Assembly: GCA_963626285.1 (NCBI GenBank)
Contig: CAVFWQ010000008.1
Location: forward strand, 1-44,641
Direction: 5' to 3'
From: CAVDRM01 sp963626285
GTDB lineage: Bacteria; Bacillota; Clostridia; Christensenellales; Aristaeellaceae
DNA length: 44,641 bases
This document shows positions 39,738 to 44,641 of this stretch, piece by piece. The translations under genes and the position numbers were made by a program. Positions within the stretch are counted from its first letter, which is position 1. Each line of letters begins with the position of its first letter. The notes under the pieces are model-generated. The model was not told the DNA's origin, made no database searches, and worked only from the letters and a program-made list of their open reading frames with translations.

Positions 39738-40802
39738 ATGAAAAAATTGCTGGCGATTCTGTTGGGAATAACCCTTCTGCTCGGAACGGCTGCAATCGGC
39801 CATGCGGAAATGGCGGCCGGCGCTGACGTCAAGGGCACAGGCATTCCGCTGACCGTTTACACCAACTCCGGCAGTTCAGGCCGTGCCGACTGGCTGGTCG
39901 AACGTGCGAAACAGGATGGCTTTACGCTGGCTTATGTGAGCGAGGGAGCCGGTGCTGTGCAGCAGCGTATCATCGGTGAAGCAGCCAACCCCATTGCGGA
40001 TGTCGTGTTCGGCTTGAACGCCATCATCTGGAACGACCTGATTTCCAGAGACCTGCTGGTGTCCTACGAAGCGCCCAGCTGGGCGGCCGAGGTTTCCGCG
40101 GGGCTGAACGACCCGAACGGTTACTACTACGCCATCGTGAAGCAGGCCATCGTCCTTGCCTATGACAAGAACCAAATGAGCGAAGAAGACGCGCCGAAGG
40201 ATTGGACCGATTTGTGGACGAATGAAAAGTTCTACGGCAAGTACGAAGCCTCCGGTAATCTGACCGCCGGAACGACTCGCAACGTGATTGCGGGTATTCT
40301 CACCCGTTATACAGACCCGAACGGAGACTTGGGTGTTTCCGATGAGGGTTGGGCGGCGATTCAGGCCTATTACGCTCATGGCGTGCCCAATGAAACAGGC
40401 CTCGATACATATGCCCGAATTGCCAATCGGGAGGACCCGGTGGTCATCGGTCAGATGTGGTCCAGCGGCGTTCTGCAGTTTGACGCGATGTATGAAACGG
40501 ACACCGGCGTTGCCATGCCGGATGTGGGTGTTCCCTATGCCGTCGAGGGTGTCGGCATTGTCAAGGGCACCAAGAATATGGAAGAAGCGCTGCGCTTCGT
40601 CGAATGGTTCGGCTCCGCTCAAATTCAGGGCGAATGGGCCGAGCAGTTTGGAACCATGCCCGCCAACGAGATTGCGGCGCAGAAAGCCGACCCGCGCCAG
40701 CAGGAGCTGTGCTCCATTCCCGCACAGAATATTGACTGGGCGCTGGTTGCCGAGAATATCGATGCATGGTGCGAAAAAATCACGCTGGAATATCTGCCGT
40801 AA
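39738..40802 (+). CDS. AfuA/FbpA-type ABC transporter substrate-binding protein
   Basis: A 354-residue exported binding protein with a signal peptide 1-23 (IGHA|EM). The mature part is of the iron/phosphonate/sugar-phosphate type II binding group: LTVYTNSGSSGRADWLVERA, AVQQRIIGEAANPIADVVFG, and LWTNEKFYGKYEASGN. It lacks an obvious set of iron-ligand tyrosines, and group members also bind hexose phosphates or phosphonates. The start at 39738 is set by AAGGAGG 9 bases upstream. ATPase, double permease and a phosphodiesterase gene follow in the same direction, suggesting a phosphate-ester ligand. Confidence 0.9.
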   Translation: MKKLLAILLGITLLLGTAAIGHAEMAAGADVKGTGIPLTVYTNSGSSGRADWLVERAKQDGFTLAYVSEGAGAVQQRIIGEAANPIADVVFGLNAIIWNDLISRDLLVSYEAPSWAAEVSAGLNDPNGYYYAIVKQAIVLAYDKNQMSEEDAPKDWTDLWTNEKFYGKYEASGNLTAGTTRNVIAGILTRYTDPNGDLGVSDEGWAAIQAYYAHGVPNETGLDTYARIANREDPVVIGQMWSSGVLQFDAMYETDTGVAMPDVGVPYAVEGVGIVKGTKNMEEALRFVEWFGSAQIQGEWAEQFGTMPANEIAAQKADPRQQELCSIPAQNIDWALVAENIDAWCEKITLEYLP

Positions 40803-40832
40803 CAACGTAACGAATCAACAATACCTTTTCTT

Positions 40833-40858
40833 GGGCAAGGGCCGGTATGCCCTTGCCC
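40833..40858 (+). terminator. Intercistronic hairpin after the binding-protein gene
   Basis: GGGCAAGGG/CCCTTGCCC (40833-40841 with 40850-40858) forms a perfect 9-bp stem with an 8-base loop. Only a short T run (CCCCGTTT) follows, so partial termination or message protection is more likely than a complete stop. Confidence 0.7.
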
Positions 40859-40898
40859 CGTTTCATATCGGAATCGTTATGAAGTAAGGAAGAATGCT

Positions 40899-41909
40899 AT
40901 GATAAATCTGACAGACATTGAAGTGAAGTTCGGCGATTTTACGGCGCTGAAAGACATTAACATTCACGTTCGGGAAGGGCAGTTCTACACATTTTTAGGG
41001 CCCTCCGGCTGCGGAAAAACAACAACGCTGCGCACCATTACCGGTTTTATCAAGCCGGTAAAAGGACGTGTCATCGTCAAGGGAAAAGACATCACCGATA
41101 CGCCGGTCGAAAAGCGCAACATCGGCATGGTGTTTCAGAACTATGCGCTTTTTCCGACGATGAGTGTTTACGAAAACATTGCCTTCGGTCTTCGCGTGAG
41201 CAAGGTTGAAAAAAGTGAGATAGACCGCCGTGTTCGTGAGATGGCCAAGAAGGTTGAGCTGAATGAAAAGCAGCTGATGCGCAAGGTCGCCGAATTATCG
41301 GGCGGCCAGCAGCAGCGCGTGGCCATTGCCCGCGCGCTGGTCAACAATCCGGCCATCATCTGTCTTGACGAACCGTTGAGCAATCTGGATGCAAAGCTGC
41401 GCGTTCAGCTGCGCGGTGAGCTGAAGGAAATGCAAAAAAACTTCGGCATTACGACAGTGTATGTCACGCATGACCAGGAGGAGGCGCTGACGTTATCTGA
41501 CTGCATTGCGGTTTTTAACAACGGCATCATTGAGCAAATCGGCACACCGAATGAAATTTATAACCATTCCGAGACGGAATTCGTTTGCAATTTTATCGGA
41601 GATATCAATCGATTGCAACCGCCGCTTCTGCATCAAATCACCGAACAGACAGGCACGCCGCTTGATTTTGAAAAAGCGTCGTATGTTCGTCTGGAGCGCG
41701 TCCACATGAATATGCCCGCCGCTTCCGGTTTTGCCTCCTTTAACGCAAAGGTCGTCAGCCGTGAGTACTACGGGCTTTATATTAAATACACGCTCTCCCT
41801 CGGTAGCCAGACATTGAAGGCTATCGAGCGGAATGACGGCACAAAGTATTTTGAAGCGGGTGAGCAGGTAACTGTCTTCATCAAGCCGGATGACCTGATG
41901 GTTTACTGA
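40899..41909 (+). CDS. FbpC/PotA-type ABC transporter ATP-binding protein
   Basis: A 336-residue import ATPase. Walker A GPSGCGKTT, Q-loop in GMVFQNYALFPTM, signature LSGGQQQRVAIARAL, Walker B IICLDEPLSNLD and H-loop VTHDQEEAL are intact; a C-terminal TOBE-like regulatory domain follows from about residue 240. It energises the double-length permease encoded next. A modest AAGGAAG ribosome site lies upstream. Confidence 0.95.
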   Translation: MINLTDIEVKFGDFTALKDINIHVREGQFYTFLGPSGCGKTTTLRTITGFIKPVKGRVIVKGKDITDTPVEKRNIGMVFQNYALFPTMSVYENIAFGLRVSKVEKSEIDRRVREMAKKVELNEKQLMRKVAELSGGQQQRVAIARALVNNPAIICLDEPLSNLDAKLRVQLRGELKEMQKNFGITTVYVTHDQEEALTLSDCIAVFNNGIIEQIGTPNEIYNHSETEFVCNFIGDINRLQPPLLHQITEQTGTPLDFEKASYVRLERVHMNMPAASGFASFNAKVVSREYYGLYIKYTLSLGSQTLKAIERNDGTKYFEAGEQVTVFIKPDDLMVY

Positions 41910-41922
41910 GGAGGGCACGCCG

Positions 41923-43644
41923 ATGACGATCAATGGAAGACGCCAAAAAATCAGAATCACGCCGGGCAAAGCACTGATGCTTCTGTTTTTTGTATGGTTT
42001 ATTCTGGCCTGCCTGATTCTGCCGAATCTGAATCTGCTAAAGACAGTGTTTTTCGCGGATGATAGTTTTTCCATGGAGCCGATTTACAAACTGCTCAAAT
42101 CCAAACGAGCGATGAAGGCGCTGCGCAATTCGTTTATTTTGGCTCCGACACTTTCGATTACCGTCGGCTTCGTCGGCATTACGCTGGTTCTTATAACGGA
42201 ATACTTCGATATAAAGGGCTCGAAAATTCTGCGGCTCGGCTATATGACAACGCTGATTTACGGAGGAATCACACTCGTATCCGGCTATAAGTTCATCTAT
42301 GGCAGCAGCGGTTTTTTAACCAAGTTTCTCGTTCAAATTTTTCCGAACATGAACACGTCATGGTTTCAGGGCTACGGCGCCGTGCTGTTTGTCATGACGT
42401 TCAGCTGCACTTCCAATCATATGATTTTTCTGCGGAACGCCATGCGTTCGGTTGATTTCCAGACGGTTGAAGCAGCGCGCAACATGGGCGCCGGTCAGTT
42501 CTACATTTTGCGTCGTGTTGTTCTTCCGGTGCTTTTGCCCAGCTTGTTCGCCGTGACGATTTTAACATTTATTACGGGTTTGTCGGCCATGAGTGCGCCG
42601 CTGTTGGTCGGCGGCACAGAGTTCCAGACCATCAACCCGATGATTAAAACGTTTGCGGATACTGTTTCTTCCAAGGATTTGGCGGCGCTGCTTTCCCTTG
42701 TATTGGGATCGGCTACGATACTGCTGCTGATCATTATGACGCAAATTGAAAAACGCGGCCATTATATGTCCGTATCCAAGGTAAAAACCAGAATCATCAA
42801 GCAGAAAATCTCAAACCCTGTTCTAAACGTTTTGGCGCATATATATGCCTACATTTTGTTCGTGATTTATGTTTTGCCGGTTGTGCTGATTATTCTGTTC
42901 TCCTTCACTGACAGTAAATCAATCGGCACACGCACATTGACGCTTTCATCTTTCACACTGGATAACTACAAATATCTGCTGCAGGGCATGAGCAACTACC
43001 GCCCGTTCGTCGTCAGTATGGCATATTCTGCTCTTGCGGCCGTCATCGTCGGAGCAATCGTTGTTATCGCATGCCGCTATATCCAAAAACATAAAAAGGC
43101 GATGTCTGCCGGCGTGCTGGAATACTGCCTGATGATTCCTTGGCTGCTTCCTACCACCATGATAGCCTTGGGACTGATGCTGGCTTTCAACGTGCAGCGT
43201 ATCTATATGTTTAATCAGGTGCTGACAGGAACAATGGTGATTCTGCTCATCGGCTATGTCATCATCAAGCTCCCGTTTACCATGCGCATGACCAAGGCGG
43301 CGTTCTTCTCACTGGACGATGCGCTTGAGGACGCTTCCAAAAATTTGGGCGCAGGTGAGATGTATACTTTCCGTCGGGTCATTTTCCCCGTCATACTGCC
43401 CACGATCATGGCGATTGCTGCGTTAAACTTCAATGCCTTAATCAGCGATTATGATATGTCGGCGTTTCTGTATCATCCTCTGAATCCGACGCTCGGTGTT
43501 CAAATCAAGTCTCTTACGAGTGATATGAACAATCCCAACGGCATGGCGCTGACGTTTGTCTACGCCGTACTGATGATGATTATTTCCGCCGTTGTACTGT
43601 ATCTTGTTTACGGGCGAAGCGGCAAGGAAAAAATAAAGGAGTAA
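41923..43644 (+). CDS. Double-length FbpB-type ABC permease
   Basis: A 573-residue permease that contains two fused permease halves. Each half ends in an ATPase-coupling EAA loop: EAARNMGAGQFYILRRVVLP at about residues 186-205 and EDASKNLGAGEMYTFRRVIF at about 469-488. About twelve membrane helices are predicted. One chain of this type replaces the usual permease dimer, as in FbpB/AfuB transporters. GAGGAGGG lies upstream of the ATG, 13 bases after the ATPase stop. Base composition is clearly poorer in GC than in the left part of the window. Confidence 0.94.
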   Translation: MTINGRRQKIRITPGKALMLLFFVWFILACLILPNLNLLKTVFFADDSFSMEPIYKLLKSKRAMKALRNSFILAPTLSITVGFVGITLVLITEYFDIKGSKILRLGYMTTLIYGGITLVSGYKFIYGSSGFLTKFLVQIFPNMNTSWFQGYGAVLFVMTFSCTSNHMIFLRNAMRSVDFQTVEAARNMGAGQFYILRRVVLPVLLPSLFAVTILTFITGLSAMSAPLLVGGTEFQTINPMIKTFADTVSSKDLAALLSLVLGSATILLLIIMTQIEKRGHYMSVSKVKTRIIKQKISNPVLNVLAHIYAYILFVIYVLPVVLIILFSFTDSKSIGTRTLTLSSFTLDNYKYLLQGMSNYRPFVVSMAYSALAAVIVGAIVVIACRYIQKHKKAMSAGVLEYCLMIPWLLPTTMIALGLMLAFNVQRIYMFNQVLTGTMVILLIGYVIIKLPFTMRMTKAAFFSLDDALEDASKNLGAGEMYTFRRVIFPVILPTIMAIAALNFNALISDYDMSAFLYHPLNPTLGVQIKSLTSDMNNPNGMALTFVYAVLMMIISAVVLYLVYGRSGKEKIKE

Positions 43645-43649
43645 AGAAT

Positions 43650-44522
43650 ATGACGCTTGGACAGGAACGTTACGCACCGATCAATACACCGCTGAGTCAA
43701 AAGCTGGCTCGGAAAAAATGCCTGATTGCCGTACATCGCGGCAGTTGGGGCGGCAATATTACGCAAAACACTGTCGGCGCATACACGGTCGCGCTTCAGA
43801 TGGGCGCGGATATCGTAGAATCCGACGTGAATGCAACGGCTGACGGAGTGCTGTATTCTTTTCATGACGGCAATGAAAAACGTGTGTTCGGCGTGGATAA
43901 GAGCATTCGGCAAATGGATTCCGGGGAAGTTGAAAGCTATCACCCCATTAACACATGCAATGAGCTGACGGCAGCGAGAATCAATCGTTTGACTGAAGTG
44001 CTTGATTTTCTTTCCCACGGGGAATTGCTGAATATAGACCGTGCATGGAATATTATCCCTCAATTGCTTGAAGTGCTTGACCAATATCCCGATGCGAAAT
44101 ATCAGGTTATCATCAAAGCGCCCGTGAAAGCAAAGGAAGCATTCGAATGTCTGAATGAACATCCCGTCAAATATATGTTCATGCCTATTTGCTACAGCCT
44201 TGACGATGTGGAGACAGCGCTCCGCTGCAAAAATATCAATATCGTAGGATGCGAGACCATCGCTTTTGATGACACAATGGAACTTTTTTCCGATGAAAGC
44301 ATTCGGAAAATACATGACAGAAACTTGTTTGTGTGGGTCAATGCGATTACGCTGGGCGATGTGACCATGAAGCCTTTGTATGCCAAGCTGGATGATGATG
44401 TATCTGTCCTTGAGAATCCTGCATTAGGCTGGGGTAAGCTGTTTGAAAAAAAGATAGATATCATACAGACTGATTGGCCAGCCATTCTTTACCGATACAG
44501 GCAAAAGATTCTCAACGTATAA
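43650..44522 (+). CDS. Glycerophosphodiester phosphodiesterase family protein
   Basis: A 290-residue TIM-barrel phosphodiesterase without signal peptide. The catalytic residues are recognisable: H29-R30 (AVHRGSWGG), the PENT-like NT at 40-41 (TQNTVGAY), metal ligands E57 and D59 (ADIVESDVN), and H72-D73 (SFHDG). Family enzymes release glycerol 3-phosphate from glycerophosphodiesters. It follows the permease gene by 5 bases with AAAGGAG upstream, so it is co-transcribed and probably processes the imported solute in the cytoplasm. Exact substrate unknown. Confidence 0.9.
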   Translation: MTLGQERYAPINTPLSQKLARKKCLIAVHRGSWGGNITQNTVGAYTVALQMGADIVESDVNATADGVLYSFHDGNEKRVFGVDKSIRQMDSGEVESYHPINTCNELTAARINRLTEVLDFLSHGELLNIDRAWNIIPQLLEVLDQYPDAKYQVIIKAPVKAKEAFECLNEHPVKYMFMPICYSLDDVETALRCKNINIVGCETIAFDDTMELFSDESIRKIHDRNLFVWVNAITLGDVTMKPLYAKLDDDVSVLENPALGWGKLFEKKIDIIQTDWPAILYRYRQKILNV

Positions 44523-44563
44523 TGAGCCAGCAGTACCGTTATTTCGTCAGGTCATATCGTTAC

Positions 44564-44612
44564 CCGCCCTACAACCCAGCGCATTCCGCGCAGAGTGCAG
44601 GGCGGTGCTTTT
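44564..44612 (+). terminator. Possible terminator after the phosphodiesterase gene
   Basis: CCGCCCT (44564-44570) pairs with AGGGCGG (44599-44605) around a 28-base loop that itself contains GCGC-rich pairing; a short TTTT follows. Confidence 0.45.
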
Positions 44613-44641
44613 ATGCGGCTTGAATATCCTCCAGCACGCCG
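44611..44641 (-). CDS. Possible C-terminal end of a minus-strand gene
   Basis: On the minus strand the last bases read VLEDIQAA followed by stop TAA at 44613-44611, just beside the preceding hairpin. Its nine sense codons look coding, and a convergent gene is plausible here, but nothing more can be said because the window ends. Confidence 0.3.
   Translation of the reverse strand, partial: GVLEDIQAA

Overview
The window looks like a chromosomal stretch of an anaerobic, moderately GC-rich Bacillota (class Clostridia). The signs are strong AAGGAGG-type ribosome binding sites, TTGACA/TATAAT promoters, a complete Rnf ferredoxin:NAD+ oxidoreductase, a sodium-pump decarboxylase beta subunit, ammonia-dependent asparagine synthetase AsnA, type III glutamine synthetase, MutS2, and many ABC systems with type I signal peptides. 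I cannot place it below class level. A 10-base run of N at 18992-19001 shows that this is a draft assembly.

Bases 1-9000: a MarR regulator; a KdpDE-like two-component pair on the minus strand, with no potassium pump genes in view; a sodium-pump beta subunit with a 45-residue OadG-like partner; an unidentified structured leader holding a seven-codon ORF; a TM1266-type small regulator with an orphan NMT1-like binding protein; and an asnA-glnN ammonia-assimilation operon.

Bases 9000-14400 hold a complete rnf operon on the minus strand. Its gene order is G-C-D-E-A-B, so rnfG leads the operon instead of sitting between D and E. Bases 14350-25100 are housekeeping: DUF4230 protein, small membrane protein, methyltransferase, cyclophilin, ZapA, a U32 peptidase-family protein broken by the assembly gap, MutS2, a two-component system, IspE, and a small membrane protein of unknown function.

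Bases 25500-32000 carry a four-gene GldA/GldF/GldG/DUF4340 ABC system and a secreted 5'-nucleotidase.

Bases 32000-44641 form a transport and regulation block whose right part has visibly lower GC than the left half of the window. It contains, on the minus strand, a sugar-type ABC importer (binding protein, MalF-like and an oversized MalG-like permease), an apparently exported nucleoside deaminase, and a 722-residue regulator that fuses a complete LacI-type repressor to a whole extracellular-type solute-binding domain. Divergent from that regulator is an operon of binding protein, ATPase, double-length permease and a glycerophosphodiester phosphodiesterase. The binding-protein operon promoters here carry notable candidate control sites: three 23-bp tandem repeats, an 11-bp-arm inverted repeat, and a 14-bp palindrome. 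The LacI-binding-protein hybrid with its divergent transporter/phosphodiesterase operon is the best candidate for a poorly described system. No tRNA, rRNA, CRISPR array or insertion sequence was recognised.
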